A stretch of DNA of 43,243 nt from Acidobacteriota bacterium (GCA_021800255.1 JAJYZC010000027.1:1-43243), one strand, 5' to 3'; counted from the first letter of the stretch, positions 7,235-16,403 are shown. Notes: generated by a model from the letters alone, not told the origin. Translations and numbers: made by a program.

Positions 7235-7806
7235 CTGTTGCCTCCCAGCTCCGCGCGCACCTTCCCCAGCGCCCGCGAAAGATGAGCCTTCACCGTGCCC
7301 TCGCTCAATCCGGTGGCTTGTGCGATCTCATCCAAATCCCGCTCCTCCACATAGCGCAGCAGAAAAACCGTGCGCTGCCGCTGGCTCAATCTTTCCACCG
7401 CTTTCCACACGTGCTTTACCTGCTCCCGCGCCAGCAACTGCTGCTCCGCGTTGCGTTCGCCGCTAGGCAGCCATTCGCTGGCCTCGTCCACATCCACCGT
7501 ATGACTCTGCGTATGCCGCCAAAACTGCATCCGCCGGTTACGCCAGTGGTCCTTCTCGAGATTGATGGCAATCCGCATCAGCCAGGTCATGGCGCTCGAG
7601 TCGCCGCGAAAGTGCTTCCAGTTCCGGTACGCCTTCAGGAAGCACTCCTGGGTGAGCGTCTCGGCCAAATCCACGTCGCGCGTGGAGGCGAGCAGAAAGC
7701 GGAAGATCTGCGGCCGGTGGCTGGTTACAACAGAGGAGAACTCCTGCGCGGCAAACTCCTCTGCAGCGTCAACATCCATCGGCTTCACAACCGTTCCTGC
7801 GGCCAT
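7231..7806 (-). CDS. ECF-family RNA polymerase sigma factor
   Basis: This is an RpoE-like extracytoplasmic function sigma factor. Region 2 runs about residues 25-95 (LTQECFLKAYRNWKHFRG, then TWLMRIAINLEKDHWR). Region 4 is near the C terminus (LSQRQRTVFLLRYVEE, then IAQATGLSEGTVKAHLSRAL). With ATG 7806 the protein has 191 residues, normal for the family. ATG 7779 and a TTG at 7836 preceded by GGGGGAG are alternatives. The open frame extends to 8076, but that part is not sigma-like and runs into the divergent restriction gene. The gene leads an operon with a membrane protein and an LTxxQ protein. I could not find a clear ECF-type autoregulated promoter upstream. Confidence 0.88.
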   Translation of the reverse strand: MAAGTVVKPMDVDAAEEFAAQEFSSVVTSHRPQIFRFLLASTRDVDLAETLTQECFLKAYRNWKHFRGDSSAMTWLMRIAINLEKDHWRNRRMQFWRHTQSHTVDVDEASEWLPSGERNAEQQLLAREQVKHVWKAVERLSQRQRTVFLLRYVEERDLDEIAQATGLSEGTVKAHLSRALGKVRAELGGNR

Positions 7807-7987
7807 CACTCTGGTAGACGCCCGCTTTGCGCGCAAGATTACAACTCCCCCTTCGTTTTTCCACTCGCTATGGGGACAGTATAGGAGGCGAAAACGCAAT
7901 CGGCACCTCTCACGGCGTTCCAGCAAGGAGCCTCTTCGCTCCTCACGCTCTCCCGCGTCCCGGGAAACGGGTTGGTAAGATGATGGA

Positions 7988-8851
7988 ATGCCAACACCGC
8001 CGCTATTGGAATCCGGGTACAGGCATCTGAAGCGCATCGGGGCTAAGGATCTGAAAGGTGAGGAGGTCGCCAGCACCCTTCAAGCGATGGCAACCGAGGG
8101 TTGGTCCCAACTATGGACAAAATGTTTGTTGATCGAGCAAACCTCACTCGTCCCAGGCAAGAGTTACGTTGCGTTCAGTCTGGGCGAAAAAGTCTCGCGG
8201 CCGGTCAATTCGGTGCTCTTCGTACGCGACCCGGCCGCGCTTCAACTGGCAGAGCAATTCATAAGGTCTCCGCTGACCCTGAACGCGGCAGAGGCTACCC
8301 GAGCCGTATATACGATCGCGCTCTCCGTCATTGCTGCGAACGATGTCTTTGAGGTTGGACGCAAGGCCTCTGCGACCTTCTACGAAATACTGATCGGTCA
8401 TATGGTGGCGGCCGCTATCGGCATGAACCCTACGAAGAGGGTTAGGATGCCGGAGAATCCGAACGTAGCTTTACCCACCGATTACGTTTTCGATCTCGGC
8501 TCCGGCCAGCCGAAGATTCATCTTCCCGTGAAGACCTCGACGCGAGAGCGGATTGTTCAGGCCTGGGTCCACCAGCTTGTGCTCGAACGCATCTTTGGAG
8601 CGAACGTTTTTCGCGGCCTGCTGGTCGTGATTGGAGAGACCAAGAGAAATACGAAAACCAATGCGGTAATTGAGATTTGCACGCCTAAGCAGTTGCAGTT
8701 GATCCAGGCTCGGATCGCAAAGATGGACCGCGTTTATTATCTCGATCCTCCAGCTCCATATTTAGCTTTGAGGACTGCGGTGCCGGCTCGAATTGAGGTG
8801 CGCCCCTTTGGGGAGTTCTTCTCAGAGGTTAAGACGTTGACGGCCTTCTAG
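7988..8851 (+). CDS. Probable type II restriction endonuclease
   Basis: This protein likely cleaves a specific DNA site that its neighbour methylates. Its 287 residues show no transmembrane segment. The informative stretch is FDLGSG followed by [18 protein letters not shown] (about 168-196). A KTS-x-RER motif recurs in several type II enzymes of the PD-(D/E)xK fold, where the Lys is catalytic; here it would be Lys182, with Asp169 as metal ligand and Glu133 as helix Glu. The canonical acidic residue two before the Lys is Pro180. The gene converges with a DNA methyltransferase and overlaps it by 23 nt. Base composition is visibly less GC-rich than the flanks, which suggests transfer. The start codon has a poor ribosome site. 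Family membership is inference. Confidence 0.6.
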   Translation: MPTPPLLESGYRHLKRIGAKDLKGEEVASTLQAMATEGWSQLWTKCLLIEQTSLVPGKSYVAFSLGEKVSRPVNSVLFVRDPAALQLAEQFIRSPLTLNAAEATRAVYTIALSVIAANDVFEVGRKASATFYEILIGHMVAAAIGMNPTKRVRMPENPNVALPTDYVFDLGSGQPKIHLPVKTSTRERIVQAWVHQLVLERIFGANVFRGLLVVIGETKRNTKTNAVIEICTPKQLQLIQARIAKMDRVYYLDPPAPYLALRTAVPARIEVRPFGEFFSEVKTLTAF

Positions 8852-9623
8852 CACGAGCCGGGGGAACCCGCTTCCTAAATACGAGAAAGTAGGAGTGATT
8901 CTTTCTGGCGTGAACCTGGCGCAAAACGCGGCTGACGCCAGGACGGTTTCCGCGCACCAAGACGAAAATATCCTCGGTAACGAAATCCATCTTCTCAAGG
9001 TGGTTGATGATTTCCACATGGGTCAGGCGCTGCTTGCAGGCGCAAACTTCGTCCTGACACTTGACGATATAGATTCCATTGTTCCGCAGTACGCGCCTGG
9101 CCTCCCCGGCCGATTTGAAATACAAATCCAGGACTGCCTCGTGGTACTTCTTCGCAGTCGAGTTGTGGCCGTTGTTCTTGTAATACTCCTCGAAGTTCTG
9201 GTGGCCCTCATGCGCAGTGCCGCCCGGCGTGTGCATATACGGGGGGTCGAAAACCACGCAATCAACCGATGAGGCTGCGTAGGGCAAATTTCTGCAATCG
9301 GCGATCTTCACCCCCGCACGAGGCTTGGGTTGCATATCGCTCTTCAAAAGCCTATATGCGCCTGCGGGAACGTTTTTCCAGAATGCGCCTTTACCGTAGG
9401 TTACGTCTGCGACGGTGCTTCCCTTCTCCACATAGAGGCTCAATATATGCGGAAACACCTCTGAGTTCTGGCCGATGTGGGCACTGAAGACAAGATCGTT
9501 CGTCGCGGCTCCCTGCGGCGACCTTCGAGGTCTTTTCCCCTTGCGCTGAACTAGAGAAGGAATCCGGTTCGGGACTGCCTGCGGAAGAAATCCCAGATCG
9601 AGGGTGGCGAACAGATCGGCCAT
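8829..9623 (-). CDS. DNA methyltransferase (DPPY type), putative restriction partner
   Basis: This is a SAM-dependent amino-methyltransferase, probably modifying adenine. Motif I is [12 protein letters not shown] (71-82) and motif IV is VVFDPPY (123-129), in the order I before IV seen in alpha and gamma classes. [12 protein letters not shown] (48-59) may be motif X. At 264 residues it is small, and target recognition must come from the part after the DPPY loop (about 130-165). The start is ATG 9623. It converges with the putative endonuclease and overlaps its 3-prime end, so antisense transcripts would meet there. Opposed orientation of modification and restriction genes is common in type II systems. 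A solitary methyltransferase is the alternative. Confidence 0.8.
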   Translation of the reverse strand: MADLFATLDLGFLPQAVPNRIPSLVQRKGKRPRRSPQGAATNDLVFSAHIGQNSEVFPHILSLYVEKGSTVADVTYGKGAFWKNVPAGAYRLLKSDMQPKPRAGVKIADCRNLPYAASSVDCVVFDPPYMHTPGGTAHEGHQNFEEYYKNNGHNSTAKKYHEAVLDLYFKSAGEARRVLRNNGIYIVKCQDEVCACKQRLTHVEIINHLEKMDFVTEDIFVLVRGNRPGVSRVLRQVHARKNHSYFLVFRKRVPPARARRPSTS

Positions 9624-9787
9624 ACCGCCAATATATTCTGAGAAGGCTATGGCAGCAATCCTACTGCGCGACTTTATTTGTATCGCGGTCTAAAATTGGA
9701 AATCAGACGCACAGAGGTCTCCGCGGCAGTTCGGGCAGGAACCGTGTTCGTTCGGCGGAGCAGCGAATCTTCATGGAGGGTGGGTTG

Positions 9788-10675
9788 ATGTCTTCTGCAA
9801 CCGCAGCCCTGCCGGCCGCTCAGGCGGGGACGATTACATTGGGCGGAGATTTGACCGTCAACCGCATGGGTTTTGGCGCCATGCGCATTACCGGCAAAGG
9901 CATCTGGGGACCTCCCGCGGACCGTGGGGCCGCTCTGGCCACCTTGCGCCGTGCCGTCGAGCTGGGCGTGAACTTCATCGATACCGCCGATTCCTATGGC
10001 CCCGGAGTCTCCGAGGAGCTGATCGCCGAAGCCCTCTGGCCTTATCCTTCCGGCTTGGTCATCGCCTCCAAGGCCGGCTGGACCCGCCACGGGCCGGGCG
10101 TCTGGCAGCACAACGCCAGCCCTGCGCACCTGGAGGAGGCGCTGGCCGGCAGCCTGAAGCGCCTACGCCTGGAGCGCATCGAGGTCTTCCAGCTTCACGT
10201 CCCCGACCCCGCCGCTTCCTTCGACGCATCAATGGAAACGCTGGCGCGGCTGCGCGAGCAGGGCAAGATCCGCCACGTGGGCCTCTCCAACGTGACGCAG
10301 GAGCACGTGGAGCGGGCGCGCCGGATTGTGCCCATCGTCAGTGTCCAGAATCGATACAGTTTTTCCGACCGCGAGTGGGACTATCTCGTCGATTATTGCC
10401 AGGCGAACAGCATCGCCTTCTTACCCTGGGGTCCGATAGCCCAGAGCCGCAAGGCGCATGAGACGGTTGAAAGGATCGCGGCGGCACGCCAGGTTTCTAC
10501 CGCGGTTGTTTCGCTGGCGTGGCTGCTCGGCCGTTCGCCGGTGATGCTGCCCATTCCCGGGACCAGCTCCGTAAAACACCTGGAAGAGAATGTGAGCGCA
10601 GCCGCCTTCCGGCTGACCGATGCCGAGTTCGCGGAGCTAGGCGCGGTCGTGCCCAAGCCTTACTGGCTGCGCTGA
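9788..10675 (+). CDS. Aldo/keto reductase
   Basis: This is an NADPH-dependent oxidoreductase with the AKR (alpha/beta)8 fold; the substrate is unknown. The catalytic tetrad is visible: Asp and Tyr in DTADSYG (about 65-71), Lys in ASKAG (about 94), His in QLHVPD (about 136). The cofactor segment LPIPGTSS lies near residue 256. Met at 9788 is chosen because GGAGGG stands about 7 nt upstream, giving 295 residues; the ATG at 9773 has no ribosome site. It resembles the YdbC/PLPDH-like group, but that is weak. Its 3-prime end overlaps the convergent ASCH gene by 16 nt. Confidence 0.9.
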   Translation: MSSATAALPAAQAGTITLGGDLTVNRMGFGAMRITGKGIWGPPADRGAALATLRRAVELGVNFIDTADSYGPGVSEELIAEALWPYPSGLVIASKAGWTRHGPGVWQHNASPAHLEEALAGSLKRLRLERIEVFQLHVPDPAASFDASMETLARLREQGKIRHVGLSNVTQEHVERARRIVPIVSVQNRYSFSDREWDYLVDYCQANSIAFLPWGPIAQSRKAHETVERIAAARQVSTAVVSLAWLLGRSPVMLPIPGTSSVKHLEENVSAAAFRLTDAEFAELGAVVPKPYWLR

Positions 10676-10959
10676 CGCCGCCGCGGCGGAAGATAGCGGA
10701 AGCGAACGAGGTAAATCTTTTCGCCTCTGCCGTGCTGGGCCACTTTGAGCAGATCCAGAACGCCGAGGAACCCTGACTCGCGCGCCAGCTCCGGCGTAAT
10801 GTCGGGAAAGCCGATGGGATCAATCGAGTCCACTTCGATCTCGCCCTCTTCCATCCGGTAGCGTCCGCCTACTTTTACATGCGGCCGCGTCCAGATGCGC
10901 ACGCTCGACGTAATCTCCCCACGCCGAACGCCATCCCGCAGCCGCTGGGCAAAGATCAT
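10660..10959 (-). CDS. ASCH domain protein
   Basis: This small cytoplasmic protein (99 residues) looks like a single ASCH domain, a PUA-like fold thought to bind RNA. YqfB, one member, has amidohydrolase activity on N4-acetylcytidine. Supporting features are the N-terminal MIFAQRLRDGVRRGEITSS, a VRIW strand, a VKVGGRYRM segment and the basic C-terminal strand YLVRFRYLPPRRR. The start is ATG 10959. It is divergent from araD (70 nt apart) and convergent with the reductase. The domain call rests on overall pattern, and no catalytic assignment is made. Confidence 0.65.
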   Translation of the reverse strand: MIFAQRLRDGVRRGEITSSVRIWTRPHVKVGGRYRMEEGEIEVDSIDPIGFPDITPELARESGFLGVLDLLKVAQHGRGEKIYLVRFRYLPPRRRQRSQ

Positions 10960-11029
10960 GCAGTGAGTTTACTTGAGGGGCGCTGTTAAACTGTTTCGTT
11001 CAACGCTTTTGGATTTTGGCAGGAATCCT

Positions 11030-11734
11030 ATGCTGCTTGAAGCCCTCCGCGAACAAGTCCTGCGCGCCAACCAGGAGATCGCCCGGCGCGGTCTGGCGCC
11101 GCATACCTTCGGCAACGTGAGCGGCATCGACCGCTCCGGTTCCAGACCGCTGGTGGTCATCAAACCCAGCGGCGTTGATTACGCCGCCCTGACTCTCGCC
11201 GATCTGGTCGTCACCGATCTCGAAGGCCATATCGTTGAGGGCGCGCTGCGGCCCTCCAGCGATCTTGACACGCACACGCTGCTCTACCGCGAGTTCCCGC
11301 AAATCGGCGGCATCGTGCACACCCACTCGGAGTACGCCACGGCCTGGGCTCAGTCCGGCCGCGCCATCCCCTGCCTCGGCACCACCCACGCCGACTACTT
11401 CCACGGTCCGGTTCCGGTCACCGAGCCGCTCACGGCCGAGGAGGTCGCTGAAGCCTATGTTCGCCATACCGGCGCGGTCATCGTGCGGCGTTTCCGCACC
11501 GGCGGCCTTGACCCCATCGCCGTGCCCGGCGTGCTGGTGGCTGGCCACGCCCCGTTTGCGTGGGGCAAAACCGCGTCTGAGGCCGTCGAACACGCCGATG
11601 TGCTCGAGTACATCGCGCGGCTCGCCTTCCACAGCGTTCTGCTCGGTGCGCGGGAAGCGGGAATTCCGGCCTACGTGGCTGAGCACCACTATCAGCGCAA
11701 GCACGGCCCCAAGGCGACCTACGGCCAGCGTTGA
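11030..11734 (+). CDS. araD: L-ribulose-5-phosphate 4-epimerase
   Basis: AraD interconverts L-ribulose 5-phosphate and D-xylulose 5-phosphate, feeding arabinose into the pentose phosphate pathway. The class II aldolase fold is clear. Zn ligands are in HTHSEYATAWAQ and GHAPFAWG; GNVSG and KPSGVDY bind the phosphate. At 234 residues it matches E. coli AraD (231). Met 11030 is used because AGGA lies about 6 nt upstream and the family starts at MLLEALREQV; an in-frame extension back to 10973 is rejected. No araA or araB is nearby. The window does contain a secreted GH51 arabinofuranosidase and a transketolase that could supply and use the pentose. Confidence 0.92.
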   Translation: MLLEALREQVLRANQEIARRGLAPHTFGNVSGIDRSGSRPLVVIKPSGVDYAALTLADLVVTDLEGHIVEGALRPSSDLDTHTLLYREFPQIGGIVHTHSEYATAWAQSGRAIPCLGTTHADYFHGPVPVTEPLTAEEVAEAYVRHTGAVIVRRFRTGGLDPIAVPGVLVAGHAPFAWGKTASEAVEHADVLEYIARLAFHSVLLGAREAGIPAYVAEHHYQRKHGPKATYGQR

Positions 11735-12070
11735 GGTCGCACCGCAGCGGAGCGGAAATGTCCTTGAGAGCAGTGTGGATCGCAAAAAATTTGTGTCCGC
11801 GCCCGTATTTTTCTACTGCTCGCGCCAAAATCTACCTTTTTCTGTAGTCTTCCATTTTTAGTAGGTGTATCCTTTTCTCTGTAAAGCCGCTTCTGTTTTG
11901 TGCATTCTCAAGGAAAATTTACCCTCCGTCCGCGGTGACGTTTCGGTTGACCGGTGGTCCATATGTTGTCTGTCTTCTATGAATTACCACGTTCGAGCGG
12001 GGAGTGATGGACATTTCTCCTCCATGGTAATCAACGTGCTAAGTAACGAAGAGAATTAGGGTTCATCCTG
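11735..12070. other. Intergenic region upstream of the sensor kinase
   Basis: These 336 nt are AT-richer than the flanks and contain no credible gene. A T-rich stretch (11805-11880) follows araD without a strong hairpin. A weak sigma-54-like element (TGGTCC-N5-TTGT, 11955-11969) lies about 100 nt before the kinase but lacks the -12 GC. I see no convincing sigma-70 promoter. Confidence 0.5.
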
Positions 12071-14965
12071 ATGGAGACCAGTCTTTTCAACCGCATGCAG
12101 GCCATGCTGCTGGCTTTAGCCACGGCTGCACTCTTCCTGTTGGCGGTGATGAACTTGGCTCAGGAGCGCCACTTCCAACAGCCTGACGACGGGGTCTGGT
12201 GGCGCGAGGTGGCTGGCGGACTGCGCGCCGACAAGGTGCTTCCGAACACCCCTGGCGAGCGCGCAGGCATCCAGAAGAATGATCTGTTGACAGCAGTGGA
12301 CGGGGCTCCAGTAACCAGCCTTGCCGGCCTTGATCGCGCCCTCTACCGCGTCGGCCCTTATGGCCAGCTCCTTTACAGCATCACCCGTGACGGCATTGCC
12401 CTGGACACACCGGTCAAGGTCATCCCCGTTCCCTTCGACCGCAGCCTGCAATCTGGCCTGCGCGTCATCGGCCTCATCTACCTGATTATCGGCTTCTATG
12501 TCCTGTTCCGGCGCTGGGGCGCTCCGCGCGCTACGCACTTTTATCTTTTCTGTCTGGTCTCGTTCGCTCTCTACGCCCTCCATTACAGCGGCAAGCTGGA
12601 CGCGCTCGACCAGATTGTGTTTTGGGCAAACGTGTCGGCGGAGGCGCTACAGCCAGCTCTTTTCCTGCACTTTGCGCTCAGTTTTCCCGAAGAGCGGCTC
12701 AAAAACGTGCGCCGCTGGCTGTTGCCGCTGGTCTATGCTCCAGGGGTGGGAGTGCTGGGCCTGCGCCTCTGGGCCTTCCACTACTGGCGGGCAACCGGCC
12801 TGCTCCTGCACCGGCTCGATCAGACCGCGACCGCCTACGACGCGGTTTTCTACCTTCTGGCTGCGCTGTTCTTCGGGCTCGGTTACCGCCAGGCGAGCTC
12901 GCCCCTGCTGCGCCAGCAGTTGAAGTGGGTGAACCGCGGAACCCTGCTCGCGGTGCTGCCCTTTACATTCTTTTACGCCGTTCCATTTCTGCTCGATCTG
13001 AACCCGCCCCGCCTGCTCACCAACCTGGCCGGTTTGTCGCTGGTCTTTTTGCCGCTCACCTTCAGTTGGGCCATCGTCCGCTACCGGCTGATGGACACCG
13101 ATTTGATCTTCAAGCGCGGGGTGGCCTACACGCTGGCGACTGTCCTGCTGCTGGGGGCATACTTCGGCATCATCGCGCTGATCGCTCTGGTGGTCCACAA
13201 CCGCATGCCGCTTACGGTGCGCGCATGGGGTTTGGTGCTGACCATCGTGGCTACGGCGGCCCTCTTCGAGCCGCTGAAGCGCAAGGTGCAGGGCTGGGTA
13301 GACCGCGCCTTTGACCGGCATCGCTATGACTACCGCAAGGCGCTGGTGGACTTCGGCCGCGGCCTCGGTTCCGAGACCGATCTCAAGGCGCTGCTGGAGT
13401 CCATCGTCCACCAGTTGCCGCGTACGCTGCTGGTGGCCCGGGTTGCGGTCTTCCTGGCCGACGACCGCGGGCGGTTGAGCGTGGCCGCCTCGCACGGACT
13501 GCCGGCGGAGATCAGCGCCGCCCACGGCCGGCCTGAGCAGGACCCGCTCGATCTGGGCTTTCTGGACTTCGACCGCATCCAAAGCCACTCCCACATCTTT
13601 TTTGAGAACGCCCAGCAGGCTCTGCACCTGCCCCAGGCGCAGCAGCGTACCGCCGCGCGGCTCGACCTCAACTACTATCTGCCCTGCCGCGTGGCCGTGA
13701 ACAAGCAAGGCAACGGCCGGCCAGCCAGCCGCACCATCGCCGTCATCGGCCTGGGCCGCACCCTGGGAGGCGACTTTCTGTCGAGCGAAGACGTAGAGCT
13801 GCTCGAATCGCTGGCCAGCTACATCGGCATCGCTCTCCAAAACGCCAGCCTCTACGCCCGCCTGGAAGAGAAGGTGAACGAGTTCGAGCGCCTCAAGGAG
13901 TTCAACGAAAACATCGTCGAATCCATCAACGTGGGCATTCTGGCCGTCGATCTTGAGGACCGCATCGAAAGCTGGAACACGCAGATGGAGGCCATGTACG
14001 CGCTCAGCCGGGCCGAAGCCATCGGGCGCGAACTCCACGAAGTCTTCCCCGCAGAGTTCGTCGAGGCCCTGGAGGCCTTCCGCAACGAGCAGGGGGTTCA
14101 CAACCTCTATAAGTTCCGGCTGACCACGCGCGCCGGCGAGGCGCGTACCGTCAACATCGCGGTGGCCCCGCTGCTCTCGCGTGACTTTGTTCCCCTCGGG
14201 CGCATCGTGCTGGTGGATGACATTACCGAGCGCGTCACGCTCGAGTCCCAGCTCGCCCAGGCCGACAAGCTCAGCTCCATCGGCCTTTTGGCGGCTGGCG
14301 TGGCCCACGAGATTAACACCCCCCTGGCCGTCATCTCCTCGTATGCCCAGATGCTCTCCAAGCAACTGCGCGGCGATGCGCGGTTCGGTCCGGTGCTGGA
14401 CAAGATCAACCAGCAGAGCTTCCGCGCCGCCGAAATCGCCAACGGCCTGCTCAACTTCTCCCGCACCTCTTCGACCGAGTTCCGCTCCACGGACCTGAAC
14501 CAGGTCATCCGCGACACGCTGGCCTTGCTGGAGCACCAGTTCAAGACCGCGCAGATTCTCGTCGATCTGCATCTGGCCGGCGATCTGCCCGCGATCCACG
14601 GCAACCCCGGCAAGCTGCAACAGGTGTTCCTGAACCTGCTGTTGAACGCCAAGGAGGCCATGCCCGGCGGCGGCCGCCTGCGTGTCGCCACCCTGGTGAA
14701 CGGCGAAAACAGTCATATCACCGCCCTGGTTTCCGACTCCGGGAGCGGCATCGCCCCCGAACATCTCAAGCGCATCTACGATCCGTTCTTCACCACCAAG
14801 ACCGCCCCCAAGCCGGGCGATAAACGGGGCAGCGGATTGGGCCTGGCCGTCTCCTACGGCATCATTCAGGAGCACGCCGGCAAAATACACGTGGAAAGCG
14901 CCGTGGGCGCCGGGACCACGTTCCATCTCGAATTTCCTCTGCTGAGGAATCCAGTTCATGTCTGA
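12071..14965 (+). CDS. PDZ-containing membrane sensor histidine kinase
   Basis: This 964-residue kinase should sense an envelope signal and phosphorylate the downstream regulator. A first membrane helix (about 8-28) is followed by a PDZ domain outside the membrane (about 42-120; PGERAGIQKNDLL). Then comes a block of about seven or eight hydrophobic helices (130-395). In the cytoplasm lie a GAF domain (about 435-590), a PAS domain (about 615-725), and a HisKA/HATPase module: His746 in GVAHEINTPL, the N box FLNLLLNAKEA, DSGSGI, and GSGLGLAVSYGI. The C-terminal module is of the NtrB type. The gene overlaps the response regulator by 8 nt. A PDZ domain suggests it reads a peptide or protein terminus. 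The ligand is unknown. Confidence 0.9.
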   Translation: METSLFNRMQAMLLALATAALFLLAVMNLAQERHFQQPDDGVWWREVAGGLRADKVLPNTPGERAGIQKNDLLTAVDGAPVTSLAGLDRALYRVGPYGQLLYSITRDGIALDTPVKVIPVPFDRSLQSGLRVIGLIYLIIGFYVLFRRWGAPRATHFYLFCLVSFALYALHYSGKLDALDQIVFWANVSAEALQPALFLHFALSFPEERLKNVRRWLLPLVYAPGVGVLGLRLWAFHYWRATGLLLHRLDQTATAYDAVFYLLAALFFGLGYRQASSPLLRQQLKWVNRGTLLAVLPFTFFYAVPFLLDLNPPRLLTNLAGLSLVFLPLTFSWAIVRYRLMDTDLIFKRGVAYTLATVLLLGAYFGIIALIALVVHNRMPLTVRAWGLVLTIVATAALFEPLKRKVQGWVDRAFDRHRYDYRKALVDFGRGLGSETDLKALLESIVHQLPRTLLVARVAVFLADDRGRLSVAASHGLPAEISAAHGRPEQDPLDLGFLDFDRIQSHSHIFFENAQQALHLPQAQQRTAARLDLNYYLPCRVAVNKQGNGRPASRTIAVIGLGRTLGGDFLSSEDVELLESLASYIGIALQNASLYARLEEKVNEFERLKEFNENIVESINVGILAVDLEDRIESWNTQMEAMYALSRAEAIGRELHEVFPAEFVEALEAFRNEQGVHNLYKFRLTTRAGEARTVNIAVAPLLSRDFVPLGRIVLVDDITERVTLESQLAQADKLSSIGLLAAGVAHEINTPLAVISSYAQMLSKQLRGDARFGPVLDKINQQSFRAAEIANGLLNFSRTSSTEFRSTDLNQVIRDTLALLEHQFKTAQILVDLHLAGDLPAIHGNPGKLQQVFLNLLLNAKEAMPGGGRLRVATLVNGENSHITALVSDSGSGIAPEHLKRIYDPFFTTKTAPKPGDKRGSGLGLAVSYGIIQEHAGKIHVESAVGAGTTFHLEFPLLRNPVHV

Positions 14966-16403
14966 GGTTGAAATTCCGTTGAACGATTCCACCGCCGCGC
15001 CGCCGCGCAACGGCAACTCTGCGGCTGGCGCCATCCTGGTCATCGATGACGAAGCCGGCATCCGCGAGTCGCTGGAAGTGCTGCTTTCGCTCGAAGGCTA
15101 TAAAGTGGCCGCGGCCGGCGACGGCGAGGAGGGCCTGCGCAGGCTCGAAGGCGAAAGCTTCGATCTGGTTCTGTTGGACCTGGCATTGCCCGGCCGGAAC
15201 GGCCTGGAGTTGCTGCCTCACATCAAGGAGCGCCAGCCCGATCTGCCGGTCATCATGATTACCGCCTACGGCACGGTAAATAACGTCGTCGATTCCATTC
15301 GCGCCGGGGCGGAAAACTTCATCCAGAAGCCCTGGGACAACGAAAAGCTGCTGGCCGACATCCGCTCCTCCATCGCCCGCCGCCGCGCGGAGGAGGAAAA
15401 CCTCCAGCTCAAGCGCACCCTCAAGCAGCGCTACAACTTCTCCAATATCGTGGGCAAGAGCGAGATCATGCTCAAGGTCTTCGATCTCGTCGCCCAGGTG
15501 GCGCCCAGCCGCTCCACCGTCCTTATCCAGGGCGAAAGCGGCTCCGGCAAGGAACTGATCGCCAAGGCCATCCACGCCAACTCTCCCCGGCGCGACAAGC
15601 CCTTCGTGCCCATCAACACCGGCTCCATGCCGGCGGAGCTGCTTGAATCCACGCTTTTCGGCCACGTCAAGGGCGCCTTCACCTCGGCCATCGCCTCCAA
15701 AAAAGGACTCTTCGAGGTCGCGCACGGAGGCACGCTCTTTTTGGATGAGATCGCTACCATGAGCCTGGAGACTCAGGCCAAGATTTTGCGCGTTCTTCAG
15801 GACCGCCGCTTCATGCACCTGGGCGGCATTCAGGAGATTCAGGTGGATGTGCGCATCCTCGCCGCCACCAACGTCGATCTGCTAAGAGAGGTCCGCGAAG
15901 GCCGCTTCCGCGAAGACCTCTTCTACCGCCTCAACGTCATCGTCGTCGATCTGCCCCCACTGCGCGCCCGCCGCGACGACATCCCCCTGCTCGCCCAGCA
16001 CTTCCTTGACCTTTACGCGGGCGAAAATGGTCTGGCGCCGCGCAAGCTATCAGCCGACGCCCTGCGCGCGCTGATGGATTATGATTGGCCCGGCAACGTC
16101 CGCGAACTCGAGAACGCCATCGAACGCGGCGTTGTTCTTTCTTCCGGGCCGGTTATCGGCGTCGAACTTCTGCCCGGCCACATCACCGGCCGCAGCTTCC
16201 AGGATGCGCTGCTGGAGCACAACCCCAACTCCTCGCTCTTCGACATTCTGGAGGTGATCGAGCGGCGGATCATCATGGAGAAGCTGGAACGCTGCAATTG
16301 GAACCAGACCGACGCTGCCGAGCAGTTCCGCATTCCCCTCTCCACGCTGAATCAGAAGATCAAACGGTTGAACATCGAAATCCGCAAAAGAGGCAAGGAA
16401 TAG
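14958..16403 (+). CDS. NtrC-family sigma-54-dependent response regulator
   Basis: This is a three-domain activator. The receiver domain (25-140) has the acidic pair Asp30-Asp31, phospho-acceptor Asp74 and Lys in QKPW. The AAA+ domain (about 160-395) has Walker A GESGSGKE (192-199), GAFTSA (239-244) and Walker B TLFLDEI. The C-terminal Fis-type helix-turn-helix (about 440-475) contains WNQTDAAEQF and IPLSTLNQKIKRL. The loop that contacts sigma-54 is GAFTSA rather than GAFTGA. Its ATG lies inside the end of the kinase gene, so the pair is co-translated. Its targets are not visible here; the next gene is an arylsulfotransferase on the same strand. Confidence 0.94.
   Translation: MSEVEIPLNDSTAAPPRNGNSAAGAILVIDDEAGIRESLEVLLSLEGYKVAAAGDGEEGLRRLEGESFDLVLLDLALPGRNGLELLPHIKERQPDLPVIMITAYGTVNNVVDSIRAGAENFIQKPWDNEKLLADIRSSIARRRAEEENLQLKRTLKQRYNFSNIVGKSEIMLKVFDLVAQVAPSRSTVLIQGESGSGKELIAKAIHANSPRRDKPFVPINTGSMPAELLESTLFGHVKGAFTSAIASKKGLFEVAHGGTLFLDEIATMSLETQAKILRVLQDRRFMHLGGIQEIQVDVRILAATNVDLLREVREGRFREDLFYRLNVIVVDLPPLRARRDDIPLLAQHFLDLYAGENGLAPRKLSADALRALMDYDWPGNVRELENAIERGVVLSSGPVIGVELLPGHITGRSFQDALLEHNPNSSLFDILEVIERRIIMEKLERCNWNQTDAAEQFRIPLSTLNQKIKRLNIEIRKRGKE

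Noticed and set aside
7878-7899. TATACT with TTGCGT upstream of the ECF sigma gene as a promoter
   Set aside because: The spacer is only 10 nt, and no GGAAC-type ECF element sits at a proper distance from a matching -10.
7807-8076. N-terminal extension of the ECF sigma factor
   Set aside because: It lacks sigma-factor features, has Arg-rich composition and overlaps the divergent restriction gene start.
11955-11969. Possible sigma-54 promoter before the sensor kinase (TGGTCC-N5-TTGT)
   Set aside because: The -24 and -12 spacing is right, but the essential GC at -12 is GT and two other positions differ.
12647-15061. Very long antisense reading frame (about 800 codons) opposite the sensor kinase
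   Set aside because: The codon pattern and domain matches belong to the kinase on the plus strand. Long antisense frames are expected in GC-rich genes, and the translation has no recognisable domain.
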